This document shows, one piece after another, positions 1-12,167 of a stretch of 64,000 nucleotides of DNA; position 1 is the stretch's first letter; every line of letters begins with the position of its first letter. The notes beneath the pieces were generated by a model. It was not told where the DNA came from, did no database searches, and was given only the letters and a program-made list of their open reading frames with translations. Both the position numbers and the translations under genes were made by a program. The DNA comes from Sialis fuliginosa (taxonomy: Eukaryota > Arthropoda > Insecta > Megaloptera > Sialidae), in assembly GCA_961205875.1 (NCBI GenBank), contig OY540809.1, positions 12,040,267 to 12,104,266 on the forward strand. The letters are read 5' to 3'.

Positions 1-185
1 AATCTCGTAAATAAAAAATGCTATTGACTTCGTTGGGGCGCCAATCGATGCGTCTTGACGTGATTATGAAAGGGGTGTAAAGTTTTTTTTTGTCGGATTT
101 ACTTGAAACTTAGCATAAATATTCTACAATACAAATAATGAAAAATGTATTTCAGTATTTTTTTTGTTAACTCAACCCTTAAGGG
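1..185 (+). repeat. Dispersed repeat family M, copy 1
   Basis: The block begins with a stretch that recurs at 20566-20795 in the same orientation, sharing 'aaaaaatgctattgacttc', 'gccaatcga', 'cttgaaacttagcat' and 'caatacaaataatgaaa'. The copies differ by small indels and point changes. The left edge is cut by the window. No reading frame or terminal inverted repeat is visible, so the class is unknown. Confidence 0.7.
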
Positions 186-806
186 AATAAAAAGGGGTGT
201 AAAGTTTTTTTTTGTTTGTGCTATGACATTTCTTCGTGATAGGTCAACGGGAAGTAGCCTATTTTGGTGATCATTGAGTCAGTCTGTCAGTATCAAAATA
301 CGCTTAGAAAGGTCGTATATTTTTTGTGCCTTGAGCTAGAATTTTTTTTTACAAGACTGAGGGTGTAGACCTTAGTATTTGTTATTAATTTCAACTTGAT
401 GTCTCTAGCCGTTCTTAACGGACAGACAGAGTTTCCCGTTACAAAAATTAAAACGAACTTACATATCTCAGGGTCGTCTCATGTCGAGTCTTTCATATAA
501 TATACCATTAAATAATTGTTATCTGAGATGTTATTTTCCATCTTTAAAACGATTCATTTATTCTATGAATATATGATAGTAAAGGAAGACTGATATTTTA
601 ATACATATCTTTAAATTCTAATGAAACAACAAAATCTGAATTTCAGGAGATGTAAATGATATCCTTGCGTGTATAATATGTTCGTTTGCTTATTCAAGAT
701 ATTCATTCTTGAGAAGTATTGTAAACGTTGATTTTGAAATTGTGCTGTTCCACACAACTTTGATCTTGTGAATAACAATAATAACGAATATAAAATGTGT
801 TTATAG
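186..806. other. AT-rich DNA without recognised gene
   Basis: No coding signal is seen. A short 'cttaacggacagacagag' motif near 413-431 recalls the tails of interspersed insect repeats (compare 38762-38785) but no second copy could be delimited. Confidence 0.5.
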
Positions 807-1462
807 CAGGGGTCCCCAACTTTTTTGTATCTAGAAGTACATTCTAGAATACCGGTCGGGCGGCGGGAATTTTTTCAAATCGCGATTTTGATTTGAGTAT
901 TCGGGCGTCTCTTACACATGAACAAAAAAGTTACAGAAATACCCTTGCTGACTTTTTGATAGGAAATTTTGTGATCTACAAAAAAGATTCTGATGCATTT
1001 TTTCGTAAATTGCTTAGTTCTCTTTATGTAAGCCGTGACAGGTAAAAAATGCTTTTTTGAAATTTGTGCAATTTTCATTGTATGCACAAATGTTTTTAAT
1101 TACCTCATAAACAAATCTGCATTAACAGAATATTTTATTTTAGCTTTAGAATTAATAAAAGTGATTTTTGTAATTGCGTAAAGCTAGAAAAAGATGTAAT
1201 GATTACATTTTTTCCTGCTGTACGGTGCATTTGGGAGATAAATATTATAAAATGATATACCTAATATATTTATAAACAAATAATTATTTTCAAATTAATA
1301 CGCTTATATTTCTCTAATTAGTTACTAAATATAAAAAAAAAATCGACATAACATTTTATTGAAAACTTAAATAATTTTTTATCGTTGTCGCACAGCGGCG
1401 AGCACACGTAAAATCGTCGGCGAGCACCATGGTGCCCGCGGGCATAGGGTTGGAGACCCCTG
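807..1462 (-). mobile_element. Non-autonomous hAT-like element, older copy (CAGGGGTCCCCAAC ends)
   Basis: The element starts CAGGGGTCCCCAAC and ends GTTGGAGACCCCTG, imperfect terminal inverted repeats of hAT type. The inner ends also match the copy at 62303-62934 in reverse: 'ataccggtcgggcggcggg' against its right end, and 'ggtgcccgcgggcatagg' against its left. Flanking 8-mers (799-806 and 1463-1470) agree at only about half their positions, so this copy is older or its duplication has decayed. A 70-codon minus-strand frame lies inside but has no transposase features. Confidence 0.75.
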
Positions 1463-4400
1463 ACCTATAAAAGTTGATCAAGAAATTATAGTAAAGTGAA
1501 ATGGAATTATGAAAATATGAAAATTTTTGTTATTCTTGTGGTAATATTTATACAAGAGTACCTTAAGTTAGAAAGAGACGAGACAAGATTGGCTTAAATT
1601 AGAACGAGACGACACCCTGACGAAATTATTTATGTACTCTCATCGAGAGTCCCAGTTTTAAATGATTAAAATTAATTACTGTATATGTACTAATATTTTA
1701 TGACAAATCTGACTTTATTTTTGACATTATAATATAGTGGATGTACTTACTTACATGTATTTGTGTATACTTGTTGGCAATCTTTTGAAGATGAAAATAC
1801 TTTACAATATTTATTGATCTTAGTTGACAGTTCACCATTTCGCCAATTTCAATAAAAATTAACGACGCGTAAGAATATCATCAAATTATATAAAAAATGT
1901 ATTTATAAAATATTCTTTACCATAAAATAGCTTCTTTATTTTATTATCTATTTTATACAAGATTTATTAACGCAGTCGATAAAAATATGCGGAAAACAGG
2001 GCATTGTTGTATGCTGTGGCATAGTAAAAAAAAATTGAACTGATGTTTTCTCAAAACATTCGTTTTTTAAGAACATTGAATAATTCGGGGGGGTGGGGGT
2101 TCGTCCCCCCCCCCCTCGTCACTACGCCACTGGTTGTATGTGAATAGATATTAAAACTTCATGATAATAAAAAAGAGAAATATTATATTATTAATAAAAT
2201 AATTGTAATTACTTATAAATTTTTTAACGAATTTTGAGATAAACTACTTTTTTGATAAGATGATCGAAAATTCGAATATTTTTAATAAAGCTAAAGCCTA
2301 AATGATGAAAAATAATAATAATAATTTGGGTATTAATTAGATATTTATAAAAATACGTAGGTGTAAGCTAATGCGGAAGTTTACAATGAATTCCGGGAAG
2401 ATCAAAAGAACAACAATGAACGGAAATACTGGTAATTCATCGTCAAGATATATAGGGTAAAGTCTCCTAATATGAGATAGACTTTTTTTTTGTACACAGA
2501 TACGTTAAACTTTTCGTTAGTTGTTGGTCATTACCACGTTGCCATCATAATAAATAAGTTAAATTAAATTAAATTAATTTAAAAAATTTCATAAAAGCAA
2601 AAAAGTGGAAAAAATAACAACAAGATTTGAAGAGATCCTATAGTGTTTCATAATGAGAAACTTTTTTTATCTGCGAAAAAGATAATTTTTAAATAAAATG
2701 TCATACGAAAGAGTTTGATTGCTATCGTAATCTTACATTTCCTACTACGATTTATATGCATATGTATTTTATAGACTTATGTGAATTTGGATGTTAAGAG
2801 CACCTACTAAATGTAAAGAATTACAAGTCTTTAAAAAGGGGTTTTTATATTAGACATCTTGACCCTTATACTATAATCAGTTTTGTCTATCATTTTAAAT
2901 GTCATTTGCAGTAAGTTATTTTTATATTCTTTTAAAGTATGCCTTCTAGAATAAATGGAGAAGCATATTTCTTTTAAAAGGATGTAAGATAGATTGAGTT
3001 TTTCTTTTGTTATCTGGTATAAGATGTTTTTTTTCTCTTTTCATATGAATTCTATTGATAAAAAATGTACTGACAATAATGTCAATATCAAAGCAAGCGT
3101 GTCAGTGTTTTTTCGGTAAAATTTGTTGACGTTCAATAACACAAAAACTAAGAGCTTTTTCTCATTATATAGATAGAAGATATTGTTCTTAAAATTACAA
3201 AGAACATTTATTTCGATTATTTTTATTTTTATTTTTTTAATGAGAGATAAAGCATAACATTTTAAAAACTATTATATAAATTATTAACAGAAAATAAACA
3301 ATTAAGTTTTAATTGCTTTACTCATCAATAAAGGTATCGGAAACCTTTGATGTTAAAACACCCCAAAGCGGACAATTATTAAAATTGTAATCAAACAGCA
3401 TTTTTGAGGTAAATGTTGCTAAAGATTATTTAAACACAATATTAAAAAAGTTTTTATTTTATTTCTAATTTAATGCACCTACCTACCTGATAATAATTAG
3501 TCAGCTATTTTATACATATTTTAAATATGTACGTTATTACTTTAATTTTATATTCCCAGGAAAAAAATAGATCTACATTTTTTCCCGGGTTGTATTAAAT
3601 AGGAAATTTTACATTATTTGAAATAGCCACAAAATATTGGTATTTATTTCATGAAACTTCGAAATTTTTCCAGACAAAATTTGTGGATGTCGAAAATATA
3701 GTTAAATGTTATTATTAGAATGGCGAACGGAAATTTATTTAATTTATGTATTTGTATGTATATATTATTTATTAAAAATTTTAATATTTTATCAAAACAA
3801 CATGTTTTATTATTTTGTATAGTAGAACATACATTTTTAAATGCTATACAATTGTATTTGTCTTAAAATGATCACATTCAATTAGAAGAATTTTCTCATA
3901 TTAAATATTTAAAATAAATTGTTGAATAAGCTTTCTTAGTATATTTTTTTTTAAATTGAAACTTTTTTTTCAAAATATATGTATTTCTAAAGTAACTTCT
4001 TGGAAATTTTTAAGAATTGTACAAATGATCTCTATACTATTTCAATCAATTTCTGTAAATGCATATTGATGATGTTTTAATTAAAAAACTTTCCATATGT
4101 CGAATTCCATCTTGTTTCATTATCTTTTTCTTCATCCATTTTTATCCATTGGATTGGATCCTTTTAATTTTGTTTAAGTCCAGATAATAATATATTTCTT
4201 TCTCAATTGACTTTAGTTTTTTCGTTACTTGTGGACTTCATTTGAAAAATTTAACATATACAACTAGTGGCAGATTAAACGGAGGGGAGGATAGTGTCGG
4301 ATGCACAGGTACAGGGGGGTTAAGTTAGATTATTGGGGATATGTAATTTCAAAACATTCTGGTTGATTTGAAGTAAATTCATGCAATAGTACTCGAGCTT

Positions 4401-4640
4401 TCGATCAATCTAATTTTATAGTTGGATGTGTTACTCTCACATGACGAATCAAATTTGTAATTAAACCTTTTGTTGAATAAATAATATAACATAAGGCACA
4501 ATTAGATTTTTTTGTTTTGTAAAATGATTCCATATGAAAGTGTTTATTACTCATTATTGTTAAAAAATAACTCAAAAATAAACTTCACTAGAATATTTAT
4601 GATAACTAGTATCGCCTATGGTCGAAATTCGACCAATATT
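1463..4640. other. AT-rich DNA, no gene recognised; G-run/C-run hairpin at 2087-2115
   Basis: Mostly A/T-rich sequence with no supported coding region. At 2087-2115 two G runs (7 and 5) are followed after four bases by 11 C, able to form a short GC stem. Directly after it, 'cactacgccactgg' looks like an end of an insect DNA transposon, but no partner end was found. 2460-2660 carries weakly inverted 'aatatgaga' and 'cataatgaga' words that may be a decayed MITE. Confidence 0.5.
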
Positions 4641-5020
4641 TTAACAGCAACATACACACATGATTTTTTTGTGTACATCTATGGCACAGTACCTAACCGA
4701 ATCTAAACTAACATTACCTAACCATTCCCCCCCCCCCTTATAATAAATACAAAAAAAAGATACGACAATTTTCAATATACAACAAAAATTTCCAAATAAA
4801 AACATTGCAATTGAACGCGAATTTGACATTCTCGCCGTTTGACTGAAACCCAAAACTATTTATTTTTACCGCTGGGTGGCGCTAGGAGTATTGCTATGCT
4901 GTTGAAAGATGCAATGGGAAATAAACAAACAACGAGAGGGGAAATCATGTGTGTATGTTAACTTTATTTTACCTACCTTAATGGCAACATACACACATGA
5001 TTTTTTTGTGCACATCTATG
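4641..5020. repeat. Repeat-bounded segment sharing 'caacatacacacatgattt'
   Basis: The word 'caacatacacacatgattt' followed by 'ttttgtg' and 'acatctatg' occurs at 4648-4683 and again at 4984-5020 in direct orientation. Its reverse complement 'aaatcatgtgtgtatgtt' lies at 4942-4959. The arrangement fits a decayed MITE or a partial duplication. A 9-C run lies near 4729. The frames crossing it have no recognisable features. Confidence 0.45.
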
Positions 5021-5704
5021 TACCTTTCAAATATAATGTAAGTTTCATTCACCTCCTTTTATAATAATTATGTTAAAAAAATGAACGACTTTCGATGTTC
5101 ACGTATTAATATATAGATTATAGATTTTGTTATTTTTTAAAGAATTGTTATTAATTATCTACCGTATCGTTTCGATAATAGGTATTATAAGTTAAAATAA
5201 AAACATTTAATTTCTAATATTTAGATTTTTATATTAGAAACACATGGTTCTATGTGGGAGTAATATTATATTTTAATAACATGGTTAGTGGGATAATATT
5301 GCGTAGACTTATTCTAAAGTACCTACACGTATTTACTTATTTTGTTTGTGATGTACTCAATTTGTCGGTCTGACTCTTGACATCATCAATGAATTTAATT
5401 TTCCCGCAATTAATTAGTTAAATTCATTTCGAAGATCGCCATAATTACCAAATTTAATAAATTGAGTTTTATCGAAATTTAATTTTAATTTTTATTTTAT
5501 TATAAAGGTTATGTTTTTTAGAAAAAAAAGTAGGTGGGTGTACTTATGTACGGACATTAGAAGCTATACTTCTTTGGCATAGTGACATCTAGCGTGCAAA
5601 TATAACTTAAAACCCTATTTTACCCACTATCATAACAAAAATCTATAATATCTACAAATTGTTTTCGTTGCATGATTTTCACCCTGAACGCGCCTAAAGT
5701 AGTA
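5021..5704. other. AT-rich DNA with Helitron-like internal fragment at about 5575-5660
   Basis: 'gacatctagcgtgcaaat' and the following 'ctatcataac' match the internal part of the Helitron-like family (compare 49565-49625). Neither end of that family is present, so it is a truncated relic. Nothing else is recognised. Confidence 0.5.
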
Positions 5705-6469
5705 GAGAAAAGTCGGGTAATTTGGACAATTTTTTGAAATTACGATATTTAGTATACTAGTTTTTCGTTTAGACAAATTATTTTTTAATGAAATGAAACA
5801 GCAGTTTATAGATATTGTTTCTATTAAGTATTAATCAACATAACTATCGTAAACTCCACAAAAATCAACAGATCAGAGCTTTGTTTCAGTTTAGCCAACC
5901 GGTACTGTAAATTGGACCACGAGGTTGCTAATTTGGACCTTAATAGAATCTTAACTAAAATATACCTGTAAACAAAACATAATATATATTTATGAATTAC
6001 GTTACATTATTTCAATTAAATTATTAAAGAAAGACAATCATCACATATGTTAGGATTATTGATACAAGTTTCATGATTCCAGGTATGGCAACTACGTGCG
6101 GTCCATTTTAACCAACAGTGTGAGAAGTGAGAAAAAAAAATTTAACAAAAACGTAACCTATTAAAGCCACCAATCGATCCATAACAGTTAATTGTTGATA
6201 AATTTGCTGCTGCAAACTATAAATTAAAAACGCTGTATGCTTTCCTTTGTACTAACTACACCCTTAGCACGAATTACATCAATAATCACTTATTTTCATT
6301 TGCGGAAACAAAACAACATTCAACTTGTCAAGGAAAACAATATAAGCCGATATGCAATGAAATTAGGTGCCTATCGCACGGTGTTGTCATTTAAGAAATC
6401 AGAAAACTACTTTTCGAAATATAAGAGTGGTCCAATTTACCGAGTGGTCCAATATACCATACTTTCCCT
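5705..6469. mobile_element. Putative DNA transposon relic with 'ggtccaatttacc' words
   Basis: The left end (agtcgggtaatttggac) pairs with the right end read in reverse (aagtatggtatattggacc). The word GGTCCAATTTACC or its complement recurs near both ends: about 5715, 5905, 5930, 6428 and 6445. That clustering is typical of transposase-binding subterminal repeats. A 96-codon frame (6237-6527) covers the right third but resembles no transposase I recognise. No target duplication was identified. Confidence 0.5.
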
Positions 6470-7035
6470 TATAACTTCCAAAAAAAATTTAAAGCTTTAT
6501 GCGTTACTAACGAATGCTATTATTTAAAATTAATAATAAAGTTAAATCGGATTACTTATTTATGTAATATATTGAATTGTATAAAACAAAGTAAAGTATA
6601 AAATAATACCATATAGAGGTCCCTGTTCTGAAACTCTATCTCAAGCAATTGACCCAATCTTCTTTATGGCAGGCACGGCCCAAGGCACTCAACTTTGCGG
6701 CCACTAGTACAGATATTGATGGCTCTCTAGATAAAAAGAATGTACATATATTCTCTTAGGTAAAAGACTAATATATTATTATGAGTTTGCGTGGTTCGAT
6801 ATGTTTCATGCGGTTTATTTTTTGTTTCATTCTTTCTTTATTATTTATAGATACTTCTAAAAGAATTTATTTTATTAGGTATTACGTATTTATTTTATTT
6901 ATTTATAAATATTTATTTTATTATTTATAAATCCATTTTCGATATTTTTAATTTCAATAAATGTCCGAAATCATAAGACGAAAACATACTATTATTTAAT
7001 AATAATTCGGGCAAGACATACACGAGTGTATGCCA
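6470..7035. other. AT-rich DNA, nothing recognised
   Basis: Contains tandem-like 'tatttattttatttat' tracts around 6880-6935. No repeat partner or reading frame is supported. Confidence 0.4.
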
Positions 7036-7787
7036 TAAGGGTTCCGAAGTACGTACTACGTGAAATGTTTGGAACCACTTACAGGTGCATTTTTAAGTTA
7101 AAGTTAAAATATAAAAAAATGTCAAGTTCTACTAATTGAGATCTATATTTTGACATACCACATGCCTAGATATCAAAATAAAAAATTCTATGACGCCCCT
7201 CCCTATAATTCCAAAATTTAAAATTATATTGTTGACTTTAGTATTTGTCGTTGGCAGTCCCACCAAAGCCTCTTTACCAAATTTTTTTCAGATTTTTTGA
7301 GCCGGTAGTTACAGAGTTAGAGGGGGGGGAATAAAATAAAACACTGCTTTTAGCCCCCTACAGGCGCCATTTTTGAGTTAAAAAAAAAAAATATGGTCAT
7401 GTTCTACTAATGCAGATGTACATTTTGACATGCCATACTTCTTGGTATACAATTTTTTTGTTTTTTTTGGATTTGCTTTAATGCCCCCTACAGGCACCAT
7501 TTTTGATTGAAAAAGGGTCAAATTCCGCTTGTTTGGTTATACATTTTAACGTGCCACATGCCTTGGTATAAAAAAATATTTTTTTACCTAGCTTTAGCTC
7601 CTTATTGCACCCCCTGAAAAATTATTTATTCAATAAATTTGTACATATTTTACTAGAGGGTGTCATTTTACATGTTCAGTAAAAATTTCAAGTTTCTAGA
7701 TTATATAGTTTACGAGCTATTTAGCTTTGAGTGAAAAGGACGGACGGACGACAAAGTGAGATTAATAGGGTTTCTTCGGAGCCCTAA
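7036..7787 (+). mobile_element. Family C element, copy 1 ('agggttccg...cggagccct')
   Basis: Short inverted ends AAGGGTTCCGAAG and CTTCGGAGCCCTAA bound a 752-bp element. Inside are repeated modules of the form 'gccccctacaggc(g/a)cca' then 'tttttga', each followed by an AT tract and 'gccacatgcc', occurring about three times. The right end has a 'ggacggacgacaaagtgag' tract. The same order recurs at 55727-56337. I infer a non-autonomous repeat of a type common in insects. No coding frame survives. Confidence 0.7.
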
Positions 7788-8339
7788 TAAAAACGAATTA
7801 ATTTGCAAATTACTATATAAAAATAAAATACTGTGGCCACCACAATACAGGGTCTCTCAAAACATGTAGTTCCGTTGAAATCTCGAATTGGATTTTTTTC
7901 ATAAAACTTTATTTTGAAACAGTAAAAATAATTAAAAGTAACTGAATTAATTACTTTAATTTATTAGTTTTTGTAAATAAAATTATGTCTCGAGCGTGAC
8001 CCACCGTGCGTAATCGGGCGGGATACTGATGTTTTCTTTTTCTTTTCGTGATTTTTTCTTAATGCTGATTTGTCGTCAAAACATTAAGTAGCAGTATATT
8101 ATTTAATTTGGATTCCGGATCAATAAACGTTACTGCCCTTAGAAATGTGCTATAAAAGTAATAACTGCTTTTATTACGTCCCTTTATTTGTAAAATAATG
8201 AAAGAAAACGGCCAATTTTCTCAATATATTGGGAAAGTGAAAGACCATGAAACAATTATTTAATTGGATTCTTATCTTTATATGAACGTCTGTTGAGTAT
8301 CCATGAAAATGAAATACGTAAATGTACCTATATATATAT
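7788..8339. other. AT-rich DNA with hAT relic at about 7950-8025
   Basis: 'cgagcgtgacccaccgtgcg' then 'taatcgggcggg' closely matches 42093-42125 inside the right end of the 2-kb hAT-like element at 40224-42264, so a truncated copy of that family lies here. The rest is unassigned. Confidence 0.5.
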
Positions 8340-8463
8340 TTAACCCTTTCAGCCCTTAATTTTCAATATTGAAAATAAATTTCAAATGTACGGATTGGTA
8401 CAGTAAATAGAGCCCTGTAAATGTAATTGTGGCAAATGCCATCGGCAGGGTCGAAAGGGTTAA
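8340..8463. mobile_element. piggyBac-like MITE, 116 bp, TTAA flanked
   Basis: TTAA at 8340-8343 and 8460-8463 flank an element that begins CCCTTTCAGCCCT and ends AGGGTCGAAAGGG, giving inverted ends CCCTTTC(G/A). TTAA duplications with CCC-starting ends are the signature of piggyBac. At 116 bp it is far too short to code and would need a transposase supplied in trans. Confidence 0.75.
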
Positions 8464-8579
8464 CCTTTTGTAATATCCTTACTGATATAATTTACAAATA
8501 ATTTGAAGCGTTTATAATAGGGATACAATCTCAATGAAATAAAATATTTGTATTTATTTTAATTGAAAAACTATGTAGA

Positions 8580-8893
8580 TACATATATCTGTCCGTCACT
8601 GTTTGTTACATTTTCACGGCTAAACTGCTGAACCGATCTTGATGAAATTTGACAGGGAGATAGTTGCATCTTGAGAAAAGACATAGGATACTTCTTATCC
8701 CGTAAAATTTATTAGATAAAAGAATGGGTGTGTGACATTTCAAGGTTATACTTTTTTGTTTTTGCATAGACATAGAGCGTACAAATGCAAAAATAAAAAC
8801 CAGTTTTTATTTAATCTAACTTCATGGTGTTATTTTCAATAACCTAAGTAGGTACATAAATTCCACGCGGACGAAGTCGCGGATAACAACTAG
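8580..8893 (+). mobile_element. Helitron-like non-autonomous element, copy F1
   Basis: Carries the family core 'ttttcacggctaaactgctg', 'gatgaaatttgacaggg' and 'acgcggacgaagtcgcgg'. The latter can fold as a short bulged stem (CGCG(G)AC-GAA-GTCGCG). Eight bases further the element ends at CTAG (8890-8893) with T next. A hairpin followed by CTAG and insertion before T is the 3' hallmark of Helitrons. The 5' end is worn, so that boundary is approximate. Confidence 0.65.
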
Positions 8894-9928
8894 TAACGTA
8901 TACATTTATGTACTGTGCAGGCGTGTTACACAGTAGGCACTTCAGGTAACTATTCCTAGGGCCACAAGGTAAAGTGTGGGGGGGGGGGATAAGTAAATAT
9001 ACATTTTTTAAGAGCACAGAAAAAATCGATTACAACTGAACCAAATTTCATATTTCTATTATTAAGTTTAACTTAACAACTAATTACTAAAAATATAATA
9101 AATCCATACTAAAATAAATGAAATTCGTTTAAATTTATGTAGTCAATTACATTTACTAAGAAACTTGATATAAATTCAATTCATTGCTATTAAACAATGG
9201 GATAGAATAAGAATATTTTATAACCTCCATATATTGTTTTAAATTAATTAATTTCTAAGCGAGAAATTTCCGGGTAATGCATTGCGATGCTAATTAAAGG
9301 GGAGAAACCACATACAAAGGGCTGTTGTTTTCTTAAATACTTCGATGATAATATAGATACCTACCTACCTATATTAGGGAAGTACAATGAAAAGTGGAAG
9401 GATTATATAAATAATATTTTATTTGCATTAGCTTTAATTTTTATATTATATTTATTAATAAATTAGTTTTTCTATATTTACATAGGAGCCACTTAAGTAT
9501 GTTTAGGGGGGTGGGGCACTGTTTTGTTTACTTCTAACACCAAGAATGTCAATAAAATAGTTAATTGTTAAATTATAATTACAACGTATAAAACTACATA
9601 AAAAACATTAACTTAATTATTGAGTAACAGCTAACAATAGTGTCATTAACATTAAACCAATATTTCTAAACATAGAGTATATAAATATTTTGTATGCGTT
9701 AACACACGCGTTTGACCTTTGGATGTTTGCGGATCTACGAGAAAATACACAGGCCTACTTGATTAAATTTATCTTGTGTAGTTAAGCAGATCATCTACAC
9801 AAGAATACGCAACATGTTTGTTTGTTGACAGTCTTGTACTCGTTGTTACAATATTCGACCAATATAATTTAATGGAAAATTATAAATAAAATTGTTTACT
9901 TTAGACTGCTTCAGAGTATAGAGTATTG
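8894..9928. other. AT-rich DNA with 11-G run at 8978-8988
   Basis: The G run stands out in this composition. From about 9885 the sequence starts to resemble the interior of the 2-kb hAT-like element (see 9929-10360). No gene is seen. Confidence 0.4.
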
Positions 9929-10360
9929 CACTTCCAAGGCAGGTTCTGCTTGGAAGTGTGCTCTACTCTCGCCCTAAAAAAAAATTTCGTAAGAAAATTG
10001 ATAAAATGAGCATTATATAATACATTTCTTCAGTAACCTACTTAAAAGTTTACATTACAGTTTCCATATTTACTTAATTTAATATCGATTGGTTTTAATT
10101 TTCTGTCATAAAAATATAAACAAAGTTCAATTTGTCCATTTTTACCCATTTTTACACCACGGCCACACGCTACAGGTTGCAATACGTAATAAATTAACAG
10201 CAAACCTTTTGAATTCACTTAATCTATTTACAGAATAATTAACCAAATCGAATAACTAGAAGTAAGGAAATTTACAATTTATTTAAACATTATTTGCTAT
10301 TTTAACTACAAAATTTTTGTCAAATATTAGTTCCTAGTTCGGAGTTCCAAAAATTTCCGC
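9929..10360 (-). repeat. Internal fragment of the 40224-42264 hAT-like family, with hairpin
   Basis: Read in reverse, this block matches 41560-42010: shared words include 'attggttttaattttctgtc', 'aacaaagttcaatttgtc', 'gcaatacgtaataaatt' and 'aactagaagtaaggaaattt'. At its left edge, 9929-9958 forms a hairpin (9-bp stem cacttccaa/ttggaagtg, then gcag/ctgc). The aligned position in the other copy, 41977-42008, also forms a hairpin but with different stem bases. Confidence 0.75.
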
Positions 10361-11127
10361 TAATAGCGCGAGTTAATTGACAAAATCATAGACATAGAGA
10401 ATGGACCGCGCATTTGATTCGAAAACAGAGCTGTGTCAAAAGAAAGAGATAGAAACTGGTTTGTGATATACTTGTCCTTATTTAAACAGGAGTGTCTATT
10501 TCATTCTTATTACAAAAAGAGATAAATATATCCCAAACGCCACCGTATCTCTCCCACTGTTCTGGAGAAATGTGTGTCATAAAATATGTTTTATACATTC
10601 TGTATTTTAATTATTTTATTCAATGGTATGATTTTTTTTACAAATTACAATGAAGTTGTTTCATAACGTTATAATATAAACAGCATTGAAAAGCTGTTTA
10701 TATTATTTTATAATTTGAATTATATGTACGATTTAATTAATTTTCATGAATTTATACATTTATCAGATGTGGGTAACTAAAATACAATATCGATATAAAG
10801 CCCATATCTTTTTCAAAAATATGATAAAAAATTTAAATTCAATCAAAGCATCAATAACAGAAATGATATGTTTTTATTATCTGATACATTTTCATACCGA
10901 TATCGATGCCGACACTCTTGTTAGATACGAGTTAGATGTGATGCTGTATCATAAACTTTTTTACAGATCATTGATATTTTTCAATTTTCTTGCATTTTGT
11001 CTCCCGGCTACGATTTTGTATTATGTCAAGCATAATGCCATATTCTAGTATTTATATACAGGGTGTTCCGTTAACAAACCGACAAACTTTCAGAAGTTGT
11101 AGAGGATATCAAAATATATTCCCTATA
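10361..11127. other. AT-rich DNA; 100-codon open frame of no recognised family
   Basis: A plus-strand frame at 10746-11048 encodes 100 residues. It has no signal, motif or repeat I recognise and its codons follow local AT bias, so it is probably chance. 11058-11075 'tatacagggtgttccgtt' looks like the end of an insect transposon; a similar 'tacaggatgttcatgg' occurs at 62937. Confidence 0.4.
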
Positions 11128-11367
11128 ACCTTGGGTTGCATAAAGCGAAATTAAGCATGATTAGTTAATCGGTTGTTTTCAAACCATTATTACGTCAATT
11201 CTAAAAAACAATCACGGTTATGATAAATTTTATAAGGGAAAAAATTATCATATTTAGTGAATTGTTCATTTACAAATTGAGATTAAGTTAAGAATTAACA
11301 TTAATCATGGTTTGCAAACAACTGATTAACTAATCGTAGTTAATTTTGCTTTATGCAACCCAAGGTA
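11128..11367. mobile_element. Foldback MITE, copy 1 ('accttgggttgcataaagc')
   Basis: Long inverted ends: ACCTTGGGTTGCATAAAGC then 'gattagttaatcggttgttt' on the left, and the complement on the right ending 'gcaacccaaggt'. The copy at 58466-58707 has the same length (240 against 242 bp) and the same interior ('ttacgtcaattctaaaaaac'). No reading frame. Mobilisation in trans is inferred. Confidence 0.85.
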
Positions 11368-11399
11368 AGCCTCATACAAACGAACATTAATTTTTACTT

Positions 11400-11700
11400 T
11401 CTTATACCATGTATATGAAATATATAATAAAAGTAAGTATACTCGTAGTAAAGCCGATTTTTTTCGAAATCCGAATTTTGTTGGAATTATCCATTTTCAC
11501 CTTCCCTGAATCCATTCTGACTATTTTCACCATGATGTCTGTCGATCTGTAAGCGCTGTAACTCAAATACGACAAATCGTAGAAGGATGAAATTTTATAT
11601 TTAAGATTAATTTTTGTCTGGGAAGAAAAGGTCTTATTTTTGAAAACGATCTTTCAACCGGATACGAATGTTTACCTACGTCGATGTTTGAATTTTTAGG
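11400..11700. repeat. Interspersed repeat with 'gatgtctgtcgatctgtaag' tract
   Basis: The segment has the layout of a dispersed insect repeat: an AT lead, 'ctgactattttcaccatgat', 'gtctgtcgatctgtaagcgc', then 'gtagaaggatgaaatttta'. A weak second copy occurs near 53815-53860. Ends and class are not determined. Confidence 0.35.
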
Positions 11701-11807
11701 TAATATTAATATCTATAATTTTTATGTTCTATTCATATCTTCGAAAAAAAAAATTAATTTTAATTCAAATGGTTCATAACAGAGAAGAAATATCTGTCAT
11801 GAGTGTC

Positions 11808-12164
11808 ATGGGACTTTCTTATACGTAATACTGAGAGTGAACAGTGCGGGTGAGTCTAAATAATTATTAAAAAAAAATTATTTCTGGCTAAATCATAAAT
11901 GTTGGAAAAAAATGTCTGGGGAATAAATTATAGACAATAACATACTCGACATTTTTTATTTAAAACATTTTTTCAAAAAATTCAAAAATTAACAAGAGTA
12001 AACATCCGTTTACGTAAAAACGTTCAAAATATTCATGTGATACATACTGTAGAGAATAATATTATCTATAGTTTATGTCTGTCAGACATATTAGTTTGTC
12101 AGAAATGTGTTTTTATAACTTAAGAATCACGTACACTGTCAAGATTATGTATAAGAAAGTCCTA
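11808..12164. mobile_element. MITE of family D, copy 1
   Basis: The ends 'gggactttcttatac' (left) and 'gtataagaaagtcct' (right, inverted) bound about 357 bp. Left-half words ('ttcaaaaattaacaagagta', 'aacatcc') recur in the partial copy at 17000-17215. No duplication could be fixed. Confidence 0.6.
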
Positions 12165-12167
12165 TGG

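Noticed and set aside
2093-2133. G-run/C-run hairpin plus 'cactacgccactgg' as a full transposon
   Set aside because: Looks like a transposon end, but no matching opposite end or duplication was found.
4512-4853. Overlapping frames on both strands
   Set aside because: They overlap the repeated 'caacatacacacatgattt' segment and have no recognisable protein features.
10746-11048. 100-codon plus-strand open frame
   Set aside because: Composition follows local AT bias and no motif, repeat partner or regulatory context supports it.
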